NCBI RefSeq assembly: GCF_042767895.1
Contig: NC_091550.1
Span: forward strand, 39,163,638 to 39,173,637
From: Penaeus vannamei
Lineage: Eukaryota > Arthropoda > Malacostraca > Decapoda > Penaeidae
Reading direction: 5' to 3'
Length of the DNA stretch: 10,000 nucleotides
Made by a program: the position numbers and the translations under genes. This document shows, piece by piece, positions 1 to 7,197 of the stretch; position 1 is the stretch's first letter; each line of letters starts with the position of its first letter. The notes beneath the pieces were generated by a model that saw only the letters and a list, made by a program, of their open reading frames with translations, was not told the origin of the DNA and made no database searches.

Positions 1-150
1 TATATATATTAAGGAATTTGCCAAAATCAATTTACTACCTTTTCCCTTTTATTATAAATTTCCAAAATAAGGATATTCTTTTCAAGATATCAATAGAATA
101 ATAGGAAATAATCTGATATATTGTTTGTTGATCTGAAAAATCTCTTTCAG

Positions 151-342
151 ATATTTGCTCTCTTATTTGTTCGTGGAAAGCCTTACAGTGGGCATGACAT
201 AGTCAGTGAGCTGATGGGAAAAAGTGATCAGTGTCGTTCGCTGTGGCTAGGTCCTCTTACTTCCTTTGCCTGGAATATTATAGTTCCAGTTGGTCTTCTT
301 GTGCTGTCCATCTCATCATTCAAGTCTGGACAGTTTAGAGAA
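151..342 (+). CDS. SLC6-like exon: end of TM10, loop and TM11
   Basis: A pyrimidine-rich acceptor ending in CTCTTTCAG at 150 opens this exon, and a GTATGT donor at 343 closes it. Both boundaries are phase 0 and the length is 64 codons. The translation begins IFALLFVRGKPYSGHDIV, has a WLGPLTSFAWN segment from 244, and runs through a hydrophobic helix of about 20 residues (IIVPVGLLVLSISSF). A tryptophan near the start of the helix and a proline inside it are usual for TM11 in this family. The frame stays open to 420, past the donor, but the sequence beyond 343 loses transporter character. Confidence 0.75.
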
Positions 343-2536
343 GTATGTTTTTGGCATTCACTGTCTTTAGTAGTTTTTTGTAAATTTTGTTTACAAGTAG
401 ATAGCTCCATAAGTCGATAAGCCTAACTTCACTTGATATTTCCCAATTTTGGGAAACATTTTATTTTTTTTCTAATGCCTTTCATACCATTACTGTTCTT
501 ATCATCAATATAGATATTGGGAATATTGTAATGCTTTTATGAATACTAACAATAAGAAACTAGAAGCACTCAAAATGTGTATACTTCCTCCAAGGCAATG
601 GGTTAATAATAATTCAAGCACCAAAAAGTTGTCCTATCTCACAATGCTACTACTAATAATAGCAGTTACCCTTTTTGCCAAGACAATAGGAGTAACTGAT
701 GCAATTATTTAAAGAATTCCTAGATCCATATCATGATCTGGATCACCACCAAAATTTTATTGCATCCAAGTTAAGTTAAGCTAAGGCACACCTCTTTTTG
801 AGTTATCCTGCTAACCAACAAACTAACTAACCAATGCTACCAAAAGCATAACCTCTGTGGTGGAGGTTATAGATAAAAAGAATTTCATATAATCTAGGAA
901 GAGGGTGAACAGGTGAGATCATGTAGGACTTGTAACTGAATCCTTGAGGACTAAGCTATGTGTAAGCAAAATCAGTAAACTAAAATCACAGTGGACATGC
1001 CAAGTATGCACATGCCATCATGGCATCAATGGGGTAATACAAATTATGTAGTGTTTAGGAAGAAATATACTGCTTTGTTGACATCCAGACATGAATTAAA
1101 AGGAAGCTGTACACTGAAAAACAAAAAATAAGATGTATTCCTCTTTTTTCAGGTATTTGCCTGGGGCAGTAATAGCTACTGGCCAGTATGGGTCTGTCAG
1201 CTTGCATCAGCTATGCAACTTTTCCCAATTCTTCTGGTGCCACTTGTAGGCCTTATTCAGACTTGCCGATACTTGGCTGCAACTGATGACGATTTGTTTG
1301 AGGTTTGTAGAAGAGAGTACTATTCAGTGTTATAATCCACAGCATCACTTCAATTTCAAGATATCCAGTACTCTCAGAAAAGAAAAAAAGAAAAAAGTGT
1401 TGTTAAGTTATTACTTCTCTGTTTTTTCACTTATTCCAACATATACTAACATCACAACCTGATAATTCTGGTATTTCTTCACAGAGAATTCAGTTGCTGT
1501 ATAGACCATCTCTGAGACAACGGACAAGTGGCAATAGCTTCATGTCTGTCACTGAAGAATCTGAAGTTGATGGAATAGAAGGCTCTAGAGAAGGCCAGGG
1601 AGACCAAGGAGCCAATGTGACTCCACGACCCTACAGTGACCCTCCCCCTAAATATACCCCCCCACCATCCTATTCTACTGCTACTGGTGTCAGGCAAGTG
1701 TAATTGATATCTATACCAATAAGCAAAGATAATTTCTGAAGATCTGTTCCTTATTTTTCTGTATTCAGTTAATTAATGACTAATTTAACTAATGTCAGGT
1801 TTTATTATAAATACAAACTTATCTAAATGTATAAAATTCAGTAGAGCTGTAACTTTATGGCATTCCCTGAAAAAGAACTGGATTTTATTTTTTCCACCTG
1901 CTATCACTTTAAAAATTCCACTACAGATTTGCAAAACTTCTGAACCAAAGTTTACGCCAGAGCATGCGCCGCCTCCGTGATACATTGCGAAGCAATGCAG
2001 AAACAAATGTAGCAACAGACACTGAGGCAACAGCTCAGTTGGAGGAATGCCAGACAACTGAAACACAAGTTAGAACATCAACACCTTATATACCACCACC
2101 TGACTATGTAACTGCGGTTAGTGAGTGTGCTCCAGATCGAAGCCAGAGTTCTACCTCCACAGAGCCTCCTCCTAGGTACTCTACGCTGGACCCTCTGAGA
2201 CGGCAACAAGCCCTTGCAGCATTGGGGAACAGTCTAGCTTCTGGTTCCCATGACAAGGTAGATGGGGACACTGACCAAGCCTTACCAACAACATCAGAGT
2301 TGCAACGAGACAACAGCCTGCGCAGATCAGGGCTACGTCGTAGCATTGCATCAGGTGTCCGCAGGAGTGCTAGGCGCTTGGCTGCAACACTAGGGGTTGG
2401 AGGTGGTGAGGATGGTGCTACATTAGTCAACAGTGAAGTGCCTCTTAGTCAAGATAGTCAACAAGGTGGAGAAAATGAGGAATCGCATCCTTATGCTTTT
2501 ACCAATTTTGAACTTGTTTCTCAGTCAGATGCATAA
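151..2536 (+). CDS. SLC6-family sodium-coupled transporter, C-terminal part (bedraggled-like candidate), four exons
   Basis: Four exons, 151-342, 1153-1302, 1485-1693 and 1927-2536, join in one frame to give 386 codons and a TAA stop. The 5' part of the gene lies outside the window. Seen: two hydrophobic helices separated by a short aromatic loop, then a long polar tail with four PPxY motifs. Established: this layout fits TM11, TM12 and the cytoplasmic C-terminus of SLC6 (neurotransmitter and amino-acid symporter) proteins, plasma-membrane carriers that move solute with Na+ and usually Cl-. The segment before TM11 (GKPYSGHDIVSELMG) resembles the SLC6 loop after TM10. Inference: the unusually long PPxY tail and the RIQLLYRPSL stretch recall insect bedraggled proteins, but I place that orthology only near 0.5 and the substrate is unknown. 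The substrate-binding core (TM1, 3, 6, 8) is not in the window. Confidence 0.75.
343..1152 (+). other. Intron of the SLC6-like gene (810 bp)
   Basis: GT-AG intron, GTATGT donor and T-rich acceptor tract, phase 0. It is AT-rich with no supported gene. It contains one perfect 8-bp stem hairpin (848-870), listed separately, and short degenerate TTAAG/ACTAAC-like runs near 770-830. Confidence 0.7.
848..870. repeat. Perfect 8-bp stem hairpin in intron
   Basis: ATAACCTC at 848-855 pairs with GAGGTTAT at 863-870 across a 7-base loop (TGTGGTG). The stem is perfect. No function can be assigned; a chance palindrome is possible in 10 kb of AT-rich DNA. Confidence 0.5.
1153..1302 (+). CDS. SLC6-like exon: TM12
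   Basis: The acceptor CTCTTTTTTCAG ends at 1152 and a GTTTGT donor starts at 1303. The exon is 50 codons and phase 0 at both ends. The protein starts VFAWGSNSYWPVWVC and continues into a hydrophobic stretch (MQLFPILLVPLVGLIQTC) that ends at a charged RYLAATDDDLFE segment. This is the normal arrangement for the last SLC6 helix: an aromatic W-x-x-W extracellular edge, a proline-containing helix, then a charged cytoplasmic exit. Confidence 0.75.
1303..1484 (+). other. Short intron of the SLC6-like gene (182 bp)
   Basis: GT-AG intron, phase 0, with donor GTTTGT and acceptor TTCTTCACAG. A purine run (AGAAAAGAAAAAAAG) lies near 1377-1396. TACTAAC at 1444-1450, 34 bases before the acceptor AG, is a very good branch-point match. 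Confidence 0.7.
1485..1693 (+). CDS. SLC6-like exon: proximal cytoplasmic tail with two PPxY motifs
   Basis: The acceptor TTCTTCACAG ends at 1484. The exon opens RIQLLYRPSLRQRTSG and becomes acidic and Ser-rich (TEESEVDGIEGSREGQ). It ends with two PPxY motifs, PPKY at 1644-1655 and PPSY at 1662-1673, which are likely WW-domain ligands. I end the exon at 1693 because CAG|GCAAGT there is a textbook GC-type donor. It leaves two bases (AG) that combine with the first A of the next exon to make Arg and keep the long downstream frame. Without splicing, translation would stop at TAA 1701-1703. Confidence 0.7.
1694..1926 (+). other. Probable GC-AG intron (233 bp)
   Basis: The donor reads CAG|GCAAGT. 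Apart from the C at +2 it matches the full U1-complementary consensus, as is typical of known GC-AG introns. Use of this donor keeps the long downstream frame; the nearby GT donor at 1698 (CAA|GTGTAA) would shift it. The acceptor is CCACTACAG at 1926. No gene lies inside. Confidence 0.65.
1927..2536 (+). CDS. SLC6-like terminal coding exon: distal tail with two more PPxY motifs and Arg-rich segments
   Basis: The acceptor CACTACAG ends at 1926. After the split Arg codon the frame reads FAKLLNQSLRQSMRRLRD and stays open for 202 residues to TAA at 2534-2536. PPDY lies at 2096-2107 and PPRY at 2168-2179. Two basic stretches are visible, one at the exon start (about 1940-2000) and one rich in RRS/RR pairs at about 2315-2385. 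The C-terminus is NFELVSQSDA. There is no membrane segment and most of the exon looks disordered (Thr, Ser, Gln, Glu). An ATG at 1964 is internal and is not a start. Confidence 0.75.
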
Positions 2537-3156
2537 ATTAGTTGTAAGGTTACTTAAATGTTCCCAAAATGAAAATAGGCATTAATATTTATAATGAAAA
2601 ATCTGAATGTTATCTGTTGTTTTGATAGTTTTAGATTTTATTGTAGGCTAAGTTGCCCAAGTTTATTACTAGAAATTACAAGAAACTATACAGTGCAATA
2701 GAAAAATGTGCTTCTTTTTGATATTATGGTGATAGAGAATGTTTCATATAAATCACCCAAAGGTGATCTGTTTTAGTACATTGCAGTCATAATGTACCAA
2801 AAACTGCTACAGCCTTGGGATGAACAATATCTAAAAAGATAGAAGTTTTCCACATTCTAGAGACAAAAAAAAAAATTGCTTTTACATGTGGTGCTCTTCA
2901 TCTTGAATTGATATTTTGCCTAAATTAATATATAAACAAAACATCTGTGATATTTAAGAACTTTTTCTCAGACATGCTGTATCACCGAAGATATAGCTGT
3001 CAGTGATAAATACGTGGACCATACACTGGATTGGCCTATACGCTTAATTCCTTAAAGTACTTTGATGAACTAGGAGCAGCTCTTATTCTTTCCAGGTGCA
3101 TTAAGAGTCAGTACTTTGTCTTTGAGGTTTACAAAATTCTAAAGTATCAGTAAAAA

Positions 3157-3166
3157 AATAAATAAA
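3157..3166 (+). terminator. Candidate proximal poly(A) signals (two overlapping AATAAA)
   Basis: AATAAATAAA at 3157-3166 gives two overlapping canonical hexamers about 620 bases after the transporter stop. AT-rich sequence produces such hexamers by chance, so this is only a candidate. Confidence 0.3.
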
Positions 3167-4174
3167 AAATTAAATACATGTATCATGGGTCTTTCACAAA
3201 ACAGACTCTGCATGTAGTTATTTTCTGACCATTGCTTTTATTGATTTTTTTTTTTTTTTTCACTGCAAAAGCCTCATTTGCTAAGTATTGACAAGTTTAG
3301 TTAATCCAAGAAAAAATTGCTAATGAGAAGTAAGGGGAGTGCAAATGCTACTACTGCAGTATGTCCTGGCTTCATAAATTTGTGCCAAACTCCAAATAGT
3401 GAAGCAGAAATTTGAGTACTCCATAAAGGAAAGGTTTACTTGGCTAAGAAAATCTTGTTTATAGATGGCCTCTTTAAAAGTATCACCTAGTAATATTTTG
3501 CTGCTGTTGTGATGGGAAAATAATAAATTGGCAAATTTTTTGTTTTAAATATGAACTACAGCTTTGAATTTGAGACATGGTGCTCTGAATAAGGGCAATT
3601 TCTGACGTTTGGACAATGCCTACTAAGAAAATTGTACAGCTTGAATTTTCCAATGTTTTCAATGTAAACAGGTCACACATTTCTCACATAGAATGACCAT
3701 ATTGTTGTTTGTTGTACTGGATTGTTAAATAAGTATGAAATTTAGTGCTGATATTATATCTGCGGTGATAAAAAACTGATTTTGCCAGATTATACGACAT
3801 ACCTTTGGCATCAATTGGTTACAGCTTAGTACAGGGTGTGTAATGTCATGATATCCACTCATCATGGTTAATCATATCTCAGTGATGGAAGTTAGTACTA
3901 TGTTTATTTTGTCTTTTCATAAAATTTCCTATGCAGATTAACTAAAATCCATTATATATCACCAAAGATAGAAGAGAAAGTCAGTACAGTTCCTTACCTT
4001 TCAATGTGAGGCATGTAAGCATTTATATAAAAAGCTTCCAGTATACCAGTCTTCCAGGATGACTGACACAATATATCAGTGCAAAAGTGGAAGATCTGTT
4101 TTTCTCTATCACACACAGAAGTTTATACCTTGTATGTTTCAATGTTTTAATCTATTTTTTTTCTTTTTTGACTA

Positions 4175-4182
4175 TGTAAATA
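4175..4182 (+). promoter_or_regulatory. Pumilio-type element in the candidate 3' UTR
   Basis: TGTAAATA matches the UGUANAUA core bound by Pumilio/PUF proteins and lies in the candidate 3' UTR. The core is only eight bases and AT-rich, so a chance match is quite likely. Confidence 0.25.
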
Positions 4183-4410
4183 TGTGTATAAAAAAACAAA
4201 AAAGAAAAAAATTGTATATTGTGATCATAAGCTTCATAAGCTTTTTCTGATACTCTCTCATTCAAGGAGCTGCCAGCCATGCGAGTGGTAGGTAGTGTTA
4301 TGGATATAGCTTTGTGGCTCAACCATATATATATCCACCACTGTCACAATACCTTTCTCCTCATAGGTTAATTCCAATCTATGGCATCTTGTACTTCAGA
4401 TCTACAAAAA

Positions 4411-4436
4411 AATAAAGAAATAGTTAAACAAATAAA
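4411..4436 (+). terminator. Two AATAAA hexamers, candidate poly(A) signals
   Basis: AATAAA occurs at 4411-4416 and again at 4431-4436. Either could end the transporter transcript just before the GC-richer patch at 4440-4560. Confidence 0.3.
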
Positions 4437-4451
4437 AATTCCCCGGGAATT
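4437..4451. repeat. Perfect 7-bp inverted repeat with 1-base centre
   Basis: AATTCCC and GGGAATT flank a single C. The site opens a roughly 120-bp patch (4440-4560) that has more G+C and CpG than its surroundings. No protein-binding role can be assigned. Confidence 0.4.
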
Positions 4452-4565
4452 GTAGCAGGGGGAACACCAAAGTTGTAAGATTGTGCTTTCGTGTTAGGGC
4501 ATCTCTTCTAGGACCTCGTATGTCGGTGTTCTGCTCCGTCCAATAATCACATGTACTTATTTATT

Positions 4566-4571
4566 AATAAA
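4566..4571 (+). terminator. Candidate distal poly(A) signal
   Basis: AATAAA followed by AGTATGGTG; the GT-rich sequence just downstream resembles a downstream element. It is the last hexamer before the repeat that hosts the retroelement and so a reasonable distal end for the transporter mRNA. Confidence 0.35.
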
Positions 4572-4610
4572 AGTATGGTGAAGAAATGAAAATTCTTATT
4601 TTCCTAGCTG

Positions 4611-4680
4611 ATGCGTGATTTTGCTAATTATTTCTTATTGCTAATTATTTCCTATGATCAGGATGACCATCACATCATGA
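4611..4680. repeat. Left half of an older repeat, interrupted by the retroelement
   Basis: This 70-bp segment aligns without gaps to 8321-8390 (59 of 70 identical by my hand count). Its continuation is found on the other side of the retroelement, at 7126-7197. It also holds a local 14-bp duplication (TTGCTAATTATTTC at 4621 and 4638). The family is unnamed here and I see no coding capacity. Confidence 0.7.
4669..4680. repeat. Target-site duplication, left copy
   Basis: ATCACATCATGA is identical to 7126-7137, and an extra A on each side can extend the match to 13 bp. The uninterrupted paralogue has a single copy (ATCACGTCATGA at 8379-8390), which confirms a duplication made on insertion. Confidence 0.85.
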
Positions 4681-4756
4681 ATGTTTAATGTTTGAAAATA
4701 AAATAAATGTGCTAGACATCAAAGCACTAATATAGCACTATGGTAAAGTATTGCAG

Positions 4757-4842
4757 TTTGGGTGGTTGAGAGGATGAGGTATGTGGAAAAGAATCAGGTT
4801 TTGGAGGGGGTTTTGGTTTGGGTGGTTGAGAGGATGAAGTAT
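4757..4842. repeat. 60-bp-spaced duplication in the ORF1 tail
   Basis: A 26-bp block beginning TTTGGGTGGTTGAGAGGATG occurs at 4757-4782 and 4817-4842 with one difference. The 60-bp spacing equals 20 codons, so the duplication keeps the minus-strand reading frame of the Pro-rich tail. Confidence 0.75.
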
Positions 4843-4992
4843 TTTGGGTAGGGGTTGGGGGAATATAAGGAGGTAGAGCAACTGAATGAATTGCAGTGTA
4901 TCTGTGTCTGGAGGAGTAGGGACTTTGATCAAGGAAAACAGGTGGCTGTTGGAGGAGTAGGAGAAGAATCCAGGGGGTGAGAAAGGGAGACT

Positions 4993-5066
4993 GGAGAAGG
5001 TGGTGAAGTATCAGGAAGAATGTCTGGAGAAGGTGGTGAAGTATCAGGAAGAATGTCTGGAGAAGG
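4993..5066. repeat. 33-bp tandem repeat in the ORF1 tail (two units plus 8 bases)
   Basis: Units at 4993-5025 and 5026-5058 are identical (starting GGAGAAGGTGGTGAAGTATC), followed by a partial unit to 5066. The period is 11 codons. On the minus strand it encodes a Ser/Thr-rich segment with an in-frame TGA in each copy of the unit. Confidence 0.85.
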
Positions 5067-5757
5067 ACACTGTTGTGATTGAGTATGAGTATTCAAGTGG
5101 AAGCATTAGAGAGGGTGGGGTATTTTGGGAGGGTGTAGGAAGAAGGGGGGTGGAGGGAACTTGGGGAGGAGGAGGAGGATGGATATCTGCAAATACTTTA
5201 AATGTAGCAGAAGTAGGAACAGAGGAATTGGGGGATGGATGAGGGAGCAGAATGTTCCCATGGGTCATCTTAAGAAGTTTTGGATGTCTTCAAGGGTTTT
5301 CTGGAGGGGAATCAGGTAAAGGGGACTGAGAAACAAAGGTCTCTTTTAATGACGAGGAGATAGATATCTGAAGAAAAGACGAAGAGGGTGTAGGAGAGGA
5401 TGTAGTAAGAGAGCGTGGAGTGAAACGTTTAGGTTGCCTGGTACAACTAAAGTAAGGAGGAGGGGTAGGTATCAGGGAAGTGGTAGAGATTGGAGTATCT
5501 GGATTTAGAATGGAAAACAGCTTTGACTGGTGAATAGGGAGAATAGACATAAGATGTAGGTTTAGGGTATAGGGGAGAGATACCTGGGGAGATGTAGAAA
5601 CATCTTGTGTAGATGGTGGGGGAGCAGAGCATAAGAATGTTTTGGAATAAGTTGAGAGAGAAAAACCTTATCGTTGTTCTTTCTGTCTGGTCTCATGTAG
5701 AGTCAGGCTTATTTAAAATCTGAGGACTGCTACCTCACATTCAAACTTATAGGAAAG

Positions 5758-5919
5758 GCAACTCCTATAAAACACATTATAGGAGTCTCCACAACTGGCA
5801 CATGTACGTGACTGAGCAGGACAATTTGAACAGTCATGACCAGGTTGGGCACATAGAGGGCAGTGGGCTGTGGAGCAACAATGTTTGGCAGGGTGGCCAA
5901 AACGCCAACATTTCTGACA
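5758..5919 (-). other. Three CCHC-type zinc knuckles in ORF1, the third damaged
   Basis: Knuckle 1 (5919-5878) is CQKCWRFGHPAKHC and knuckle 2 (5862-5821) is CPLCAQPGHDCSNC. Both fit C-x2-C-x4-H-x4-C exactly. Knuckle 3 (5802-5758) is CASCGDSYNVFYRSC; it has the cysteines but no histidine, with Tyr where a C-x2-C-x3-H-x6-C finger would need His. The triple-knuckle array is the main reason for calling this protein gag-like. Confidence 0.85.
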
Positions 5920-6775
5920 CTGATGAGGAAGGGGTCGATATTGTCAGAGATGAGAAGACAATCCACCAACATAAACCTCATGGGGGAGGTCTTGTCTATG
6001 CAAGCTAATCTTGGCAATATTGATGTGGGATTTATGCTGGCCTCTGGGCCAGGTAATTTTCACAGTCTGACCAGTCTTTGTTATACATGGGACATTCATT
6101 TGGGGGAATAGAAGCAGTTCCAGTACAAGTATTAAGAGATAGGTGAGGTTCAGCAGGAATGGGTTTGCCATTAAGGGTAGATAGTGCATGAGCTTGGGCT
6201 TCAGAAGTAACCGTGACAAGGCATGAATGATCAGAGCGACTGCGAAAGGTAACCTTGCCTACTTGTTTCTGGAGGTCCTGGTGAAAGAGAAGTGTATTCT
6301 CAGAATAAGGGGCTGTGGGGGGAATCACAAAGAATCGATCCCACTTGGCTGGGCCAAAGAGAGTACTCAGAAGGTTTGCAGAGGTAGAGGCAGTAGAAAG
6401 ACGAGGGCGAGACGAAGATGGGGTGGTGTGGAGTGGAGTAGTTCTGCAGGGGGGAGGAAAATAAGGATGAAGAGTAATAAGTGAAAAGCGGGTTGACATT
6501 GAAGAGGACTGTGCAGCAGGAGATGAATAGGAGAATATTGGGGATGAGGAAGAGGTGCTTTCTAGGGATTGAGTAATAACCTGGGTGGGTGTTTTGTAAT
6601 GGTTAGTTTTGTTTGTAAGCGTCGAAGAGGGGGTATTAGTATCAATGGTCAGAGCTGTGGTCAAAGGAGGGGCATGGGTTAGAAAACCATCAAAATCAAA
6701 TTCAGATAGGCTATTTGATGAAGAGGCAAGTTTTAATTCTCTTATTAAGGGTAAAGAATCTTCATTACTGGCCAT

Positions 6776-7125
6776 GGAGAGCCTGAATAAACTGGGGAAA
6801 AGAAATGGTCTACCCCTCAAGGTCCCCATAAGGGGTAAGGGCTAGGCAATTAACCAAGGGAATACCGTGCCCATGACTCCCGGAGACCGTTTGTGACTGA
6901 CACAAAGCTAGCCTTTCATCCTTTCAGCACGGCTCTCACACCTTAGAAATGGGATAGAGGAAGGGAATAAAGAAGATACGGAAGAGGAAGGAAGAGAAGA
7001 AAGGACCAAGCAAAATTAGTTGAGGCAAGGGCTGAGGCCCAAGGTATAGGTGATCCCCTACATTGGGTCTCAGTTCTCATCTCCTAAGCCCTCCCTCGAC
7101 GACAATGAGCTAGGTTTTGGGAGGG
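6776..7125 (-). other. Leader (5' untranslated region) of the retroelement
   Basis: This lies between the 5' insertion boundary at 7125 and the likely ORF1 start. On the plus strand CCTCCC at 7090-7095 can pair with GGGAGG at 7119-7124, close to the 5' terminus. TACCCCT (6811-6817) can pair with AGGGGTA (6831-6837) just upstream of the start codon. Non-LTR elements usually carry an internal promoter in such a leader, but no specific promoter motif can be named here. Confidence 0.5.
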
Positions 7126-7137
7126 ATCACATCATGA
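7126..7137. repeat. Target-site duplication, right copy
   Basis: ATCACATCATGA, identical to 4669-4680. It is the direct continuation of the right half of the interrupted older repeat. Confidence 0.85.
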
Positions 7138-7197
7138 AAAAAATTGGATTGAGGGGAGGGTGACATGAACATACTGTTATGGAAAAATTTGGCTGAG
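7126..7197. repeat. Right half of the interrupted older repeat
   Basis: This 72-bp segment aligns without gaps to 8379-8450 with five differences, all transitions by my hand count. Similarity stops sharply after GGCTGAG in both copies. Together with 4611-4680 it reconstructs the arrangement seen at 8321-8450. Confidence 0.8.

Larger units (their letters stand above)
2537..4590 (+). other. Probable long 3' UTR of the SLC6-like gene
   Basis: About 2 kb of AT-rich sequence follows the transporter stop, with no supported ORF and many short A and T runs (for example 16 T at 3245-3260). Several AATAAA hexamers occur, so transcripts could end early (near 3180) or late (near 4585). The true end cannot be read from sequence; part of this interval may be intergenic. 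Confidence 0.45.
4727..6775 (-). pseudogene. Broken gag-like ORF1 of the retroelement
   Basis: The likely start is ATG 6775-6773 (MASNEDSLPL); an upstream in-frame ATG lies at 6829. Order along the protein: a Ser/Thr-rich N-terminus, an RRM-like region (KWDRFFVIPP at about 6346-6318 through the NGKPIPAEPH segment near 6150), three CCHC-type knuckles (5919-5758), then a long Ser/Pro-rich tail. Such proteins bind element RNA in particles. Breaks seen: the first frame ends at TAA 6034-6032, and the homologous reading continues in another frame (HKSHINIAKISLHRQDLPHE), so there is a frameshift around 6035-6060. In-frame stops follow at 5946-5944 (TGA), 5715-5713 (TAA), 5670-5668 (TAA), 5292-5290 (TGA) and 5046-5044 (TGA). 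Near the end a Pro-rich reading (SSSQPPKPKPPPKP) runs in yet another frame to TAG 4729-4727. It cannot make a full protein. Confidence 0.8.
4681..7125 (-). mobile_element. Non-LTR-like retroelement, ORF1-only, decayed (about 2.45 kb)
   Basis: Both ends are set by the 12-bp target-site duplications, independently of coding content. On the minus strand the order is a leader of about 350 bases (7125-6776), a broken gag-like ORF1 (6775 to about 4727), and a short 3' end. No LTRs or terminal inverted repeats are visible, and no reverse transcriptase or endonuclease motif appears in any frame. The 3' end is not poly(A); it finishes with two AAACATT units against the duplication (AATGTTT at 4680-4686 and 4687-4693 on the plus strand). 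Established: variable-length target duplications and CCHC-bearing ORF1 proteins are typical of non-LTR elements of the Jockey/I type. Inference: a non-autonomous relative mobilised by a partner's machinery. The clade assignment is uncertain. Confidence 0.8.

Noticed and set aside
1785..2066. Minus-strand open frame of 93 codons
   Set aside because: It crosses the intron-exon boundary of the transporter and shows no domain.
2104..2430. Minus-strand open frame of 108 codons
   Set aside because: It lies entirely opposite the last transporter exon, which has PPxY motifs and a consistent splice frame.
1964..2536. Independent gene starting at ATG 1964
   Set aside because: The frame is open upstream to a good acceptor at 1926 and joins the previous exon in frame, so it is better read as a terminal exon.
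4059..4250. Short plus-strand frame rich in Phe, Lys and Ile
   Set aside because: It is low-complexity A/T-run sequence in the candidate 3' UTR and does not look like a protein.
5000..5319. Gly-rich open frames on the plus strand
   Set aside because: They are the complement of the Ser/Pro-rich minus-strand ORF1 tail and have no independent support.
5802..6484. Plus-strand open frames across the ORF1 region
   Set aside because: The minus strand here encodes CCHC knuckles and an RRM-like region; the plus frames are shadows.
4681..7125. LTR retrotransposon or DNA transposon
   Set aside because: No long terminal repeats or terminal inverted repeats are found at the boundaries set by the target duplications, and there is no integrase, protease, RT or transposase motif.
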